A DNA stretch of 64,000 bases, from NCBI RefSeq assembly GCF_018070575.1, contig NZ_JAGPXN010000009.1, positions 124,001 to 188,000 of the forward strand, read 5' to 3'. The notes beneath the pieces were generated by a model. It made no database searches. It was not told the origin of the DNA and saw only the letters and a program-made list of their open reading frames with translations. Position 1 is the first letter of the stretch. Each line of letters starts with the position of its first letter. Of the stretch, positions 1 to 7,551 are shown in pieces. This DNA comes from Micromonospora sp. C31 (GTDB lineage: Bacteria > Actinomycetota > Actinomycetes > Mycobacteriales > Micromonosporaceae). Both the position numbers and the translations under genes were made by a program.

Positions 1-648
1 GATCGCGGCGCCGTTGTGGGCCGCGTTCTCGGCGAGCATCTCCTCCAACTGGTCGCGGTCGCGGTCGGCGAAGTGGCGCACCACGGTGTCGTCGGCGCCG
101 ATCTCCGCCCAGCGGTGCGAGCCGTCGACCATGGTGATGGTGCCCATCTCCTCGCCGCAGTCGTGGAACGGGATGAACGCGGTGAGCATGTCCTGCGACG
201 ACGAGGACGCCCAGTAGTGCTTGTCGAAGTGCCAGGGCACGATGTTGGACGGCTCGCCGGAGACCGGCGGCTTGTGGATCAGCGTGGACTGGAAGACGCG
301 GATCTCGGTTGTCCGCGCGAGCCGGGCGGCGACCGCGCCGATCAGCGGCTTGCGCAGGATCGCGCCGAGCCCGTCGTGCTCGTGGTGGACGTAGTCGTTG
401 TGCCGCTGCACCGGGCCCTTCGACGGCTCCCAGTAGGCGAGCTTCGGCGGGCGTACCGGCAGGCGGCGGTGCCGTTCGCCGGCGTAGTAGCGGTCGGCCG
501 CCGCCGCGAGGGCGTCCACCTCGTCGTCGGTGAGCAGCTTCTTCGACAGGTACCAGCCGTGTTCGGCGTAGAACGCCACGTCCTCCGCGGAGGGCAGCAG
601 CGCCTCCTCCTCGACGGTCAGTGCCGGCTCGAACTCGGTCGCGGTCAC
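1..648 (-). CDS. PhyH-family non-haem iron dioxygenase (3' end outside window)
   Basis: This gene is partial: 216 residues are visible and no stop occurs before position 1. The translation carries the PhyH iron site, with the His-x-Asp pair in WHFDKHYW and a likely distal His in VDGSHRW. Family members are Fe(II)/2-oxoglutarate oxygenases that hydroxylate, halogenate or desaturate small or carrier-bound substrates. The GTG start at 648 overlaps the stop of the HmaS-like gene by four bases (GTGA), so the two are translationally coupled and probably act in one pathway. The substrate is not readable from sequence; an aryl acid or acyl-ACP made by the neighbouring genes is an inference. No ORF of this frame could be closed, so total length is unknown. 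Confidence 0.8.
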   Translation of the reverse strand, partial: MTATEFEPALTVEEEALLPSAEDVAFYAEHGWYLSKKLLTDDEVDALAAAADRYYAGERHRRLPVRPPKLAYWEPSKGPVQRHNDYVHHEHDGLGAILRKPLIGAVAARLARTTEIRVFQSTLIHKPPVSGEPSNIVPWHFDKHYWASSSSQDMLTAFIPFHDCGEEMGTITMVDGSHRWAEIGADDTVVRHFADRDRDQLEEMLAENAAHNGAAI

Positions 649-1748
649 GCCCGCACCTCCTGCGGTGTCGGGGCCGCGACGATCGTTCCCGCCGCGGCCA
701 GTTCCCGTTCCTTGGCCTCGTAGAGCGCCCTGATGTTGCCGCTGCCGAAGGTCCGCGCCCCGCGCCGCTCGATCAGCTCCAGGAAGAGCGTGCGGCGCAC
801 GTGCAGGGACTCGGTGAAGATCTGCAGCAGTTGTCCGCCGTGGTCGCGGTCGACGAGCACGCCGAGGTCACGCAGCCGCTCCAGCGGCGTGTCCACCGGG
901 CCGACCCGCGCCTCCAGGGCGTCGTAGTAGCTGGCCGGGGTGGCGGCGAAGCGCACGCCGCGCTCGGCGAGGGTGGCCACGGCGGTGACGATGTCGTCGG
1001 TGCGCAGCCCCAGGTGCTGCACCCCGGCGCCGACGTGCTGGTCGAGGAAGGCGTCGAGCTGCCCGGGCCGACGGGAGCGGTCGGGCTCCAGCAGCACCAG
1101 GGTGACCCGCCCCGACGGGCTCTGCACCACCGTGGAGTTCATCGCCTGCCCGGCGACCTCCACGTGCTCGGCGAAGATCTCCGCGAAGCCGAACACGTTG
1201 CGGTAGTACCCGACGGTCTCGTCGAGCTGCCCGGGCGGCACGCAGACCGCCAGGTGGTCGATCTCGACGAGCACCTTGCCGTCGCCGCCGACGACGGGCG
1301 TCATCTCGACCGCCCCGGGCAGGAACTCGCCGGCGTCGCCGCGCCGGGAGACGAGGCGGTGCAGCACGTCGCCGAAGCCGCCCACCTCGGCGGTCACCAC
1401 CTCGGCGTCCGCGCCGGTGCGGGTGGTCGGCGGCGTCACCGGCGCCGCGCCCCGGCGCACCAGCTCGGCGTACGCGCCGGCGGCGTCGTCGACCTCCAAC
1501 GCGACGACGGCCACGCCGTCGCCGTGGCGCCGCACGTAGCGCGACGCCGGGTGCTCGGCGGTGAGCCCGGTGGTCAGCACCATCCGGACGTCGCCCTGGC
1601 TCAGCAGCAGCGACCGCTGGTCGGCCAGCCCGGTCTCGGGGCCGCCCTGGCCGCGTAGCTGGAAACCGACGGCCCGGTCGAAGTAGAAGGCCGCCTGCCG
1701 GGCGTCGCCCACGAAGAGTTCGATGTGGTCTATCCCACGGATGTCCAT
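645..1748 (-). CDS. hmaS: 4-hydroxymandelate synthase / HPPD-like dioxygenase
   Basis: A 367-residue protein of the 4-hydroxyphenylpyruvate dioxygenase fold. The three iron ligands expected for the family are His165 (IDHLAV), His245 (GVQHLG) and Glu324 (FLELIERRG). The stretch around residues 203-222 (MNSTVVQS ... VTLVLLEPD) resembles my recollection of Amycolatopsis 4-hydroxymandelate synthase rather than tyrosine-catabolic HPPD, which has an INEP-type motif there. HmaS converts 4-hydroxyphenylpyruvate to 4-hydroxymandelate, a precursor of hydroxyphenylglycine or, by further oxidation, of 4-hydroxybenzoyl units. The ATG at 1748 follows a TGAGGA-type ribosome site. It sits 67 nt after the ketosynthase stop and overlaps the PhyH gene. 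No hydroxymandelate oxidase or aminotransferase is visible, so use of the product as an acyl starter is inference. Plain HPPD is the alternative. Confidence 0.8.
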   Translation of the reverse strand: MDIRGIDHIELFVGDARQAAFYFDRAVGFQLRGQGGPETGLADQRSLLLSQGDVRMVLTTGLTAEHPASRYVRRHGDGVAVVALEVDDAAGAYAELVRRGAAPVTPPTTRTGADAEVVTAEVGGFGDVLHRLVSRRGDAGEFLPGAVEMTPVVGGDGKVLVEIDHLAVCVPPGQLDETVGYYRNVFGFAEIFAEHVEVAGQAMNSTVVQSPSGRVTLVLLEPDRSRRPGQLDAFLDQHVGAGVQHLGLRTDDIVTAVATLAERGVRFAATPASYYDALEARVGPVDTPLERLRDLGVLVDRDHGGQLLQIFTESLHVRRTLFLELIERRGARTFGSGNIRALYEAKERELAAAGTIVAAPTPQEVRA

Positions 1749-1815
1749 GTCCTCAGCCCTTTCACGGTTGCCCGTGGTTGCCGCCCGGGCGCGGTCCGCC
1801 CGGGATGGAGCGTGG

Positions 1816-3054
1816 TCAGTCCCTCGGCCGGGCGGCCCGCGCGAGCAGCAGACTCACGTTCTGTCCGCCGAAGCCGAAGGAGTTGGTCAGCGCGTACCCG
1901 GTGTCCGTCCGGCGCGGCGCGGAGCGGATGTGGTCGGCCGGGCAGGCCCGGTCCGGGTCGTCTAGGTTGTGCGTCGGCGGCAGCAGACCCCGGCCGAGCG
2001 CCAGCGCGGTGGCCGCCGCCTCCAGCACCCCGGAGGCGCCGAGCAGGTGGCCGGTGAGCGCCTTGGTGGAACTGACCGGCACACCGCCGTCACCGAACAC
2101 CTCGGCCAGCGCGGTGGTCTCGGCGGTGTCGCCGAGCTTCGTGCCGGTGCCGTGGGCGTTGACGTAGCCGACCCGCGCGGCGGGCACGCCGCCGCTGGCC
2201 AGCGCCCGCCGCATGCACTCCGCCGCACCGGCACCGTCGGGCCGCGGGGCGGTCGGGTGGTACGCGTCGGTGGTCGCCCCGTACCCGGCGACCTCGGCGT
2301 AGCCGGTGACGCCCCGGGCGGCGGCGTGCTCGGCGCGTTCCAGCACCAGCAGGGCCGCGCCCTCGGCGAGGACGAACCCGTTGCGGCCCGCGTCGAACGG
2401 CCGGCTCGCCGTGGTCGGGTCGGCCCAGCCCCGGGCGAGCGCCCGGGCGTTGCCGAAGGTGTCGGCGAAGGTGGGGAACAGCGGCGCCTCGCTGGCCCCG
2501 CAGAGCACCACGTCGGCCTCCCCGGCGCGGATCAGCCGCAGCGCGTCGGCCACCGACTGGGCGCCCGAGGCGCAGGCGGTGCCGACCGACGAGGTGTAGC
2601 CGCGGATGCCGTAGCGGATGGCGATGCGGGCCGACGGCATGTTCGGCAGGATGCCGGTGAGCAGGTACGGGCTGACCGCCGCGCGGCCGCGCTCGGCGCG
2701 CGCCAGCACCTGCGCCTCCAGGGTGGCCATCCCGCCGACGCCGCCGACGATCACCCCGATCCGGCCCGGGTCCACGTTCTGACCCACCTCGATGCCCGCG
2801 TCGGCGAGCGCGTCGGCGGCGGCGAGCAGGGCGAGCACCACGACCCGGTCCAGCACCCGGGTCTCCGGCCCGGTGGCGACGGTGCGCGGGTCGACGTCCG
2901 GCAGGAAGCCGGCCACCTCCAGCGACCCGGCCGCCGGGTGCCCGGCCGGCGGGCGGGTCAGCCCGGAGCGGCCGGCGCAGAGCGCGTCGAAGGTGGCGTC
3001 GACGCCGCGCCCGACGGGCGTGAACAGCCCCATCCCGGTGATGACGGCGGTCAT
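1816..3054 (-). CDS. FabF-like beta-ketoacyl-ACP synthase
   Basis: A full-length (412-residue) ketosynthase of the KAS II type. The catalytic triad is intact: Cys161 in GTACASG, His301 in NAHGTGT and His336 in LTGHLLGA, with a C-terminal NSFGFGG motif. It should catalyse decarboxylative condensation of malonyl-ACP with an acyl chain. The frame stays open further upstream, but the ATG at 3054 gives the family-typical N-terminus (MTAVITGMG) and overlaps the AMP ligase stop by four bases (ATGA). It is one of three ketosynthase-related genes in this operon and the only one with an unaltered active site, so it is the likely elongating enzyme. Its partner could be the half-size protein at 4664-5209 or the Cys-Asn-His enzyme at 5206-6288. 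Confidence 0.92.
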   Translation of the reverse strand: MTAVITGMGLFTPVGRGVDATFDALCAGRSGLTRPPAGHPAAGSLEVAGFLPDVDPRTVATGPETRVLDRVVVLALLAAADALADAGIEVGQNVDPGRIGVIVGGVGGMATLEAQVLARAERGRAAVSPYLLTGILPNMPSARIAIRYGIRGYTSSVGTACASGAQSVADALRLIRAGEADVVLCGASEAPLFPTFADTFGNARALARGWADPTTASRPFDAGRNGFVLAEGAALLVLERAEHAAARGVTGYAEVAGYGATTDAYHPTAPRPDGAGAAECMRRALASGGVPAARVGYVNAHGTGTKLGDTAETTALAEVFGDGGVPVSSTKALTGHLLGASGVLEAAATALALGRGLLPPTHNLDDPDRACPADHIRSAPRRTDTGYALTNSFGFGGQNVSLLLARAARPRD

Positions 3055-4667
3055 GACGGCGAATCGGTGAGGTACCGCTCCCGCAGGGCCACCTTGCGCA
3101 CCTTGCCGGTGACGGTGACCGGGATGTCGGCGGAGCGGACCGGCACCACCCGGCGCAGGGTCGCGCCGACGTCCGGGCCGAGCGCGGCCCGGACCCGCCC
3201 GGTGCGGTCCTCGGCGGGATCGGCGCCGGCGGCGAGCTCCAGCAGTACGTCGGTGACCACCCCGCCGGCCCCCGAGGTGACCACCACCGTGCAGTCGGTG
3301 ACGTCCGGGCAGGCGACGAGGACCCGTTCCTCGGACAGGGCGGTGTAGAACCACCGCCCGTCCCCGGCGTCGACCGCGTCGACGGCCCGGTCCAGGTGGT
3401 GGTAGCGGCCCTCGTCGTCGGCGTACACCAGGTCGCCGGTGAGGTACCAGCCGCGTCGCCGGGACCGGTACGTGGTGACCGAGTCGTTCCAGTAGCCGAG
3501 GAACAGCGACGGCGAGTCGATGCCGAGCCAGCCCACCTCGCCGGTCGGCACCGGGTCGCCCCCGGCGTCGAGCACGGCGACCTTGGCGAACCGGTAGGGC
3601 CGCCCGACGCAGCGGCCGTAGCGGTCGGTGTCGACGCGGTGGGTGATGTGGAACATCGAGTGTCCCATCTCGCTGGAGCCGAGCCCGTCGATGAAGACCG
3701 AGCCGGGCACCCGGGTGGTTCCCTCGCGGGTCACCACGTCGCGGGAGCCGGCCGCCACCAGCCGGCGCACGTGTGGCTCGTGCGAGCAGTCGCCGGTGTT
3801 GAACCACAGCGACACCGAGTCCAGGTCGTACGCGGCCAGGTCGAAGCGGGCCAGCTCCGCCCAGGTCACGGAGAAGCCGAACACCCCGTCGGGACGCCAG
3901 CGCTGGATCGCCTCCAGCACCCGCTCACCATCCTGGTCGGAGAGCAGGAGCATCTCGGCGCGGTTGCCGAGGGCCTGGTTGACCATGAGCACGGTCGCGG
4001 TGTGCGGGGCGGGCAGCGCGTTGAGGATGCGGCGGGTGCCCTGCGCCTGCGGCATGGCGAGCAGGTGCCGGGTGGCGGCGAAGAGGCTCGCGTGCGAGTG
4101 CAGCACCGCCTTCGGCACCCCTGTGGTGCCGGAGGTGTGGGTGATCACGATGGGGTCGTCGGCGTGGTGCCGGTGCTGCTCGGGCGCGGCGGCCGGGTCG
4201 CCGGTGCCGGCCTCGGCGGGCGTGCCGAGCACCGGCACGCCGAGGTCGTGGTCGGCCAGCAGGGCACGGTGCGCGTCGTCGGCGAGCACCCCGACGCCAC
4301 GCAGCCGACGCACGTACTCGGCGGCGATCTCGGGACGCAGCCTGCCGTTCATCAGCGCCGGAATCGCGCCGAGGCGGGTCAGCGCGAGGAAACTGAGCAC
4401 CATGTCGGCGGCGGCGGTGGCCCACACGGCGACCGGGTCGCGGGGCTTGACGCCGCGCTCGTGCAGCCAGGCGGCGCGGGCGGCGACCCGCTCGTCGAGC
4501 CGGCCCAGCGTGAGCGCCCGCCCGGCCGGGTGGCCGTCCACGGCGGTGTCGAAGGTGAGGCCCGGCCCGTCCGGGTCGGCGCCGTGCGCCAGCACCCGGG
4601 CCAGCACGTTGCCGGCGCCGATCCGCTCGTCGGCGGCCAGCACCCCGCGCAGTCCCCTGTTCCTCAT
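3051..4667 (-). CDS. AMP-dependent acyl/aryl-acid ligase
   Basis: A 538-residue adenylate-forming enzyme (ANL superfamily). The ATP-binding motif is ITHTSGTTGVPKAV, the aromatic/adenine loop GLGSSEMGH, the hinge region GWYLTGD, and the C-terminal catalytic lysine lies in VTVTGKVRKVA. These enzymes activate a carboxylic acid as acyl-AMP and pass it to CoA or to a carrier protein. In this operon it follows two discrete carrier proteins and lies two genes before the HmaS-like gene, so a hydroxymandelate-derived or other aryl acid is a reasonable substrate guess, but the pocket cannot be read by eye. The ATG at 4667 overlaps the previous stop by four bases, and 3051 overlaps the FabF-like start. 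Confidence 0.9.
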   Translation of the reverse strand: MRNRGLRGVLAADERIGAGNVLARVLAHGADPDGPGLTFDTAVDGHPAGRALTLGRLDERVAARAAWLHERGVKPRDPVAVWATAAADMVLSFLALTRLGAIPALMNGRLRPEIAAEYVRRLRGVGVLADDAHRALLADHDLGVPVLGTPAEAGTGDPAAAPEQHRHHADDPIVITHTSGTTGVPKAVLHSHASLFAATRHLLAMPQAQGTRRILNALPAPHTATVLMVNQALGNRAEMLLLSDQDGERVLEAIQRWRPDGVFGFSVTWAELARFDLAAYDLDSVSLWFNTGDCSHEPHVRRLVAAGSRDVVTREGTTRVPGSVFIDGLGSSEMGHSMFHITHRVDTDRYGRCVGRPYRFAKVAVLDAGGDPVPTGEVGWLGIDSPSLFLGYWNDSVTTYRSRRRGWYLTGDLVYADDEGRYHHLDRAVDAVDAGDGRWFYTALSEERVLVACPDVTDCTVVVTSGAGGVVTDVLLELAAGADPAEDRTGRVRAALGPDVGATLRRVVPVRSADIPVTVTGKVRKVALRERYLTDSPS

Positions 4668-5209
4668 GGTGCGTCTCCTCCCTCCAGCAGCACCGCGACG
4701 GCTCCCGTCCCGGGTGCCCCGGCCGGGCGGCCCGCGCCGCCGTCGTCGTCGGGTGCCTGTTCGATCAGGACCAGCAACGCCCGGTCGGCGTCGCCGTCGT
4801 GCAGCAGCAGCTCGGCCTCGGCGATGCCCTCGGCGCGCGGGTCGCCGGTCGGTGCGAGGCAGACCACCGGCCCGCCCAGTCCCCAGCGGGCGGCCACGTG
4901 CCCGGCCACGCTGTTGGGTACCGACTGGAAGAAGAACAGCGGCCCTGGTCGGCCGCCGCCGGCGACCGTGGCGCGCACGTGCGCCGCGCTGGCCCGGTCC
5001 CCGGCCGCGCTGACCAGCACGATCGCGGTGCGCTCGCCGCCGGGGGCCGGCCGCCGGCCGTACGCCCGGGTCAGGCAGCGCTCGGCGACGGCCGCGACGA
5101 GGGGCGGGAAGCTGGAGTGCACGTACCCGGGCACCGGCGGCGGCGCCCCGTCTCCCGGCTCGGGCCAGGCCGCCTCGGCCAGCACGCTCAGGTTGCCGGT
5201 CACGCTCAT
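4664..5209 (-). CDS. Stand-alone ketosynthase-like N-terminal domain (PF13723-like)
   Basis: A 181-residue protein that looks like part of a ketosynthase N-terminal half. The segment FFFQSVPNSVAGHVAARWGL corresponds to the helix before the catalytic cysteine in full ketosynthases, and the following LVLIEQA strand also fits, but no active-site Cys or His motif is present. Small proteins of this kind (Pfam Ketoacyl-synt_2) occur in Gram-negative aryl polyene and similar clusters, where they accompany full ketosynthases, probably as chain-length or scaffold partners. It overlaps both neighbours by four bases, so it is translated in step with the Cys-Asn-His ketosynthase upstream and the ligase downstream. 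The role is inferred from family context; a decayed ketosynthase is the alternative, though the coupled frame argues against decay. Confidence 0.7.
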   Translation of the reverse strand: MSVTGNLSVLAEAAWPEPGDGAPPPVPGYVHSSFPPLVAAVAERCLTRAYGRRPAPGGERTAIVLVSAAGDRASAAHVRATVAGGGRPGPLFFFQSVPNSVAGHVAARWGLGGPVVCLAPTGDPRAEGIAEAELLLHDGDADRALLVLIEQAPDDDGGAGRPAGAPGTGAVAVLLEGGDAP

Positions 5210-6288
5210 GCCGCACCGACCAGCAGCGCGGTGTCGGCGCCGCCGAAGGCGGCGTTGAGGCTCAGCGCGTACCGGGTGGTGGCGGGCCGGGGCGCGTCAC
5301 GCACGACGTCCAGCGGGCAGGCCGGGTCGGGGCCGAGCCAGCCGGCGTTGACGGGCAGTTTCCCGTGCCGCAGGGCGAGCACGGTCACCACCAGTTCCAG
5401 CAGGCCGGAGGCCTCCAGGGCGTGCCCGTGCAGCGCCTTGGTGGAGCTGACGGGCACGCGGGCCGCCGCCGCGCCGAGCGCGGTGCGCAGCGCCGCCGCC
5501 TCGGCGGCGTCGCTGTGGCCGGTGCCGGTGGCGTTGGCGTTGACGTACCCGATCGCCTCCGCCGGGAGCCCGGCCCGGCGCAGCGCCGCGGTGACCGCGC
5601 GGGCCAGGCCACGCCCGCCGGGTTCCGGTTGGCAGGGGTGGAACGCGTCCCCGGCCCGGCCCCAGCCGAGCAGGTCGGCGACCGTCTCCCGGGCGACGGC
5701 CCGCGACTCCAGCACCACCGCGGCGACGCCGTCGCCGAGCAGCAGCCCGGTGCGCCCGGCGCTGAACGGGCGCACCGCGCCGTCGGTGGCCAGGGCGCGA
5801 CCGGCGTCGAAGAGCGCGTACTGGTCGGGCTCGACCAGGTAGCCGGCGGCCACCACCGCCCGGTCGACGTCGCCCCGGCGGATCAGCGCGGCGGCGTCGG
5901 CGACCGCGCTGCTGGCCGAGACGCAGGCGGTGGTGTACGCCCGGGTCGGGCCGGTGAGCCCGGTCCGGGCCGCCAGCGCCGTGGTGAGCGCCGGCACGTG
6001 CGCGCCGCCGTGCACGGCCAGCAGCAGGGCGGTGCCGACCCGGCGGCGGGCGTCGAGGCCGGCGGCCCGGCAGGCCGCGTCGACGGCCTCGGCGAGTTCG
6101 TCGGCGAGGCCGCCGGCGTCGGGCAGGGTGGCGGCGGCGTCGACCCGGCGGGGCGTGGTGTCGAAGCGGTCCACGGGCCGGAACGCCGGGTCGCCGGCGA
6201 GCACGCCGGCGAGCTGCGCGTCGGTTCCCCTGCCGAACGCGCTGCTCGCGTCGACGCCGGTGAGCTGGACGGTCGCCGGCTCAGCCAT
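5206..6288 (-). CDS. Ketosynthase with Cys-Asn-His active site
   Basis: A 360-residue thiolase-fold ketosynthase, shorter than the usual 410. The nucleophile is kept (Cys122 in TTACVSASS) and so is the second histidine (His289 in LHGHALEASG). The first histidine motif, normally NAHGTGT, reads NANATGT here, so His is replaced by Asn252 and the next Gly by Ala253. Loss of this His should weaken malonyl decarboxylation, which suggests a role in acyl transfer, priming or as a chain-length partner of the FabF-like enzyme rather than ordinary elongation. The ATG at 6288 overlaps the end of the carrier protein gene by eight bases. The gene could form a heterodimer with KS1, but that is inference. 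Confidence 0.85.
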   Translation of the reverse strand: MAEPATVQLTGVDASSAFGRGTDAQLAGVLAGDPAFRPVDRFDTTPRRVDAAATLPDAGGLADELAEAVDAACRAAGLDARRRVGTALLLAVHGGAHVPALTTALAARTGLTGPTRAYTTACVSASSAVADAAALIRRGDVDRAVVAAGYLVEPDQYALFDAGRALATDGAVRPFSAGRTGLLLGDGVAAVVLESRAVARETVADLLGWGRAGDAFHPCQPEPGGRGLARAVTAALRRAGLPAEAIGYVNANATGTGHSDAAEAAALRTALGAAAARVPVSSTKALHGHALEASGLLELVVTVLALRHGKLPVNAGWLGPDPACPLDVVRDAPRPATTRYALSLNAAFGGADTALLVGAA

Positions 6289-6526
6289 CGGCGGCGGCGG
6301 TCAGGGCGGTCCGGAAGACCGCCAGGGCGTCGTCGACGGTGCGGATCGCGGCGAGCTGGTCGTCGGTGAGGTCGAGCCGCCGGTCGTGGCGTTGCTCGAC
6401 GAGATGCACCAGCCAGGCCAGTTCCATGGAGCCGATCCGGGCGCCGACCTCGGCGGACGGTTTCCCGGACAGGTCGGCGAGCATGGTCACCAGGTCGGCC
6501 CGTCCCAGGTCGGGCTGACCGGCCAT
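6281..6526 (-). CDS. Acyl carrier protein, divergent GSMEL type
   Basis: An 81-residue acidic helical protein with the size and layout of an acyl carrier protein. The phosphopantetheine serine is probably Ser33 in IGSMELAWL, a variant of the usual DSLE motif in which Asp is replaced by Gly. The ATG at 6526 shares one base with the stop of the first carrier protein (TGATG), and the gene runs eight bases into the ketosynthase. Two consecutive carrier proteins of different type are also a feature of aryl polyene loci, where one may carry the starter and one the growing chain. Function as ACP is inferred from position and pattern only. Confidence 0.7.
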   Translation of the reverse strand: MAGQPDLGRADLVTMLADLSGKPSAEVGARIGSMELAWLVHLVEQRHDRRLDLTDDQLAAIRTVDDALAVFRTALTAAADG

Positions 6527-6792
6527 CAGGAGTTGTCGCTCGGCGCCCCGGCGACCCGGTCGGCGACCATCGTGGTGAACTCGCCTACCGTCATCAGGGC
6601 CAGCTTCTCGGACTCGTCGTCGGCGAACTTGAGGCCGTAGCGGTCCTCCACGCGTACGGCGAGGTCGGCGAGGGCCAGCGACTCCAGGTCCACCCCGGAC
6701 GGGCCGAGAGTGGTGTCGTCGTCGATGCCCTCGACGTCGTAGTTCATGTCGTCGAGCTGCTCGACGACGAAGGCGCGGATCTCGGGTCGCAT
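6526..6792 (-). CDS. Acyl carrier protein
   Basis: First gene of the minus-strand operon that ends beyond position 1. The 88-residue product is a type II acyl carrier protein. The attachment Ser38 lies in GVDLESLALADL, a DLESL form of the DSL motif at the start of helix 2, followed by an acidic recognition helix. The ATG at 6792 has a clear AAGAGG ribosome site. It faces the phosphopantetheinyl transferase gene, whose proposed start is only 15 bases away on the other strand, a natural pairing because that enzyme would activate this protein. Confidence 0.88.
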   Translation of the reverse strand: MRPEIRAFVVEQLDDMNYDVEGIDDDTTLGPSGVDLESLALADLAVRVEDRYGLKFADDESEKLALMTVGEFTTMVADRVAGAPSDNS

Positions 6793-6807
6793 GGTTAACC
6801 TCTTTCC

Positions 6808-7551
6808 GTGAGCCAGTCACCGGTGCCCGGTCGGGACACCGCGTACGTGTGGATCGGTCGGGGCGTCGGCGGTCGGCCGGCCCCGGCCGGGCGGCTGTTG
6901 CGGCGGGCGGGTGCCGCGCTGCTCGGCCGCGCGGAGGCGGAGATCGTGGTGGCGCACGGCCGCGACGGTCGTCCGCTGGTCGCCGGGTGCGGCGCGGGGG
7001 CCCGGGCGGAGCTCGCGGTCAGCGTCAGCCGGTCCGGGTCGGTGGTGGTGGTCGCCGCCCGGGCGGGTGGCCCGGTGGGCGTGGACGTGGAGCGCCACCG
7101 GCCGCTGCCGGCGGCGGCGCTGGCCCGCCGCTGGTACGCCCCCGTCGAGGCGGGCTGGCTGGCCGGCCGGCCCGCCGACGGGCAGGTGGCGGACTTCCTG
7201 CGGTTGTGGACGGCGAAGGAGGCGGTGGGCAAGGCGCTCGGGGTGGGGCTGCGCGACGGCGGCCTGCGCCGGCGGATGCCGGTGCCGGTCGGTTCCGACG
7301 GATCGCTGCGGCCGGTGCCCGGCGTCGCGCGGCTGCGGGTGGGGCATCCGGGCGTGGCCGGGGGCCTGGTCGTGGCGCTCGCCGTCGACGCCGTCGACGC
7401 GGTGCCGGTCGAGGTGGTCGTGGTCGAGGCGGACGAGGTTGTGGGAACGGGCGAGGAGGTCGGGGCGGCGCGGCCCGGCGCTCACGTCGCCGCCGTGCGC
7501 AGCGCGTCGACCGAGCGGACCAGCTTGCCGGTGGTGGTGCGGGGCAGCTGA
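6808..7551 (+). CDS. Sfp-type 4'-phosphopantetheinyl transferase
   Basis: A protein of up to 247 residues with the two signature motifs of Sfp-type transferases: GVDVERH (magnesium-binding Asp) and FLRLWTAKEAVGKALG. It moves phosphopantetheine from CoA to the serine of carrier proteins, presumably the two ACPs encoded divergently next door. The GTG at 6808 has no evident ribosome site and leaves only 15 bases to the ACP start, so initiation may be leaderless or at the GTG at 6847, which gives VWIGRG. The last 70 bases overlap the end of the convergent AMP ligase gene; residues after about 200 look atypical for the family and may be a read-through tail. Confidence 0.85.
   Translation: MSQSPVPGRDTAYVWIGRGVGGRPAPAGRLLRRAGAALLGRAEAEIVVAHGRDGRPLVAGCGAGARAELAVSVSRSGSVVVVAARAGGPVGVDVERHRPLPAAALARRWYAPVEAGWLAGRPADGQVADFLRLWTAKEAVGKALGVGLRDGGLRRRMPVPVGSDGSLRPVPGVARLRVGHPGVAGGLVVALAVDAVDAVPVEVVVVEADEVVGTGEEVGAARPGAHVAAVRSASTERTSLPVVVRGS

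Noticed and set aside
3055-3807. Long N-terminal extension of the FabF-like frame
   Set aside because: The extra part is Arg/Pro-rich and antisense-like within the ligase gene; the ATG at 3054 matches the family start and overlaps the ligase stop.
1816-6792. Ordinary fatty acid synthesis operon
   Set aside because: The Cys-Asn-His ketosynthase, half ketosynthase, AMP ligase, HmaS-like and PhyH genes do not belong to fab operons and no FabD, FabG or FabH is present.
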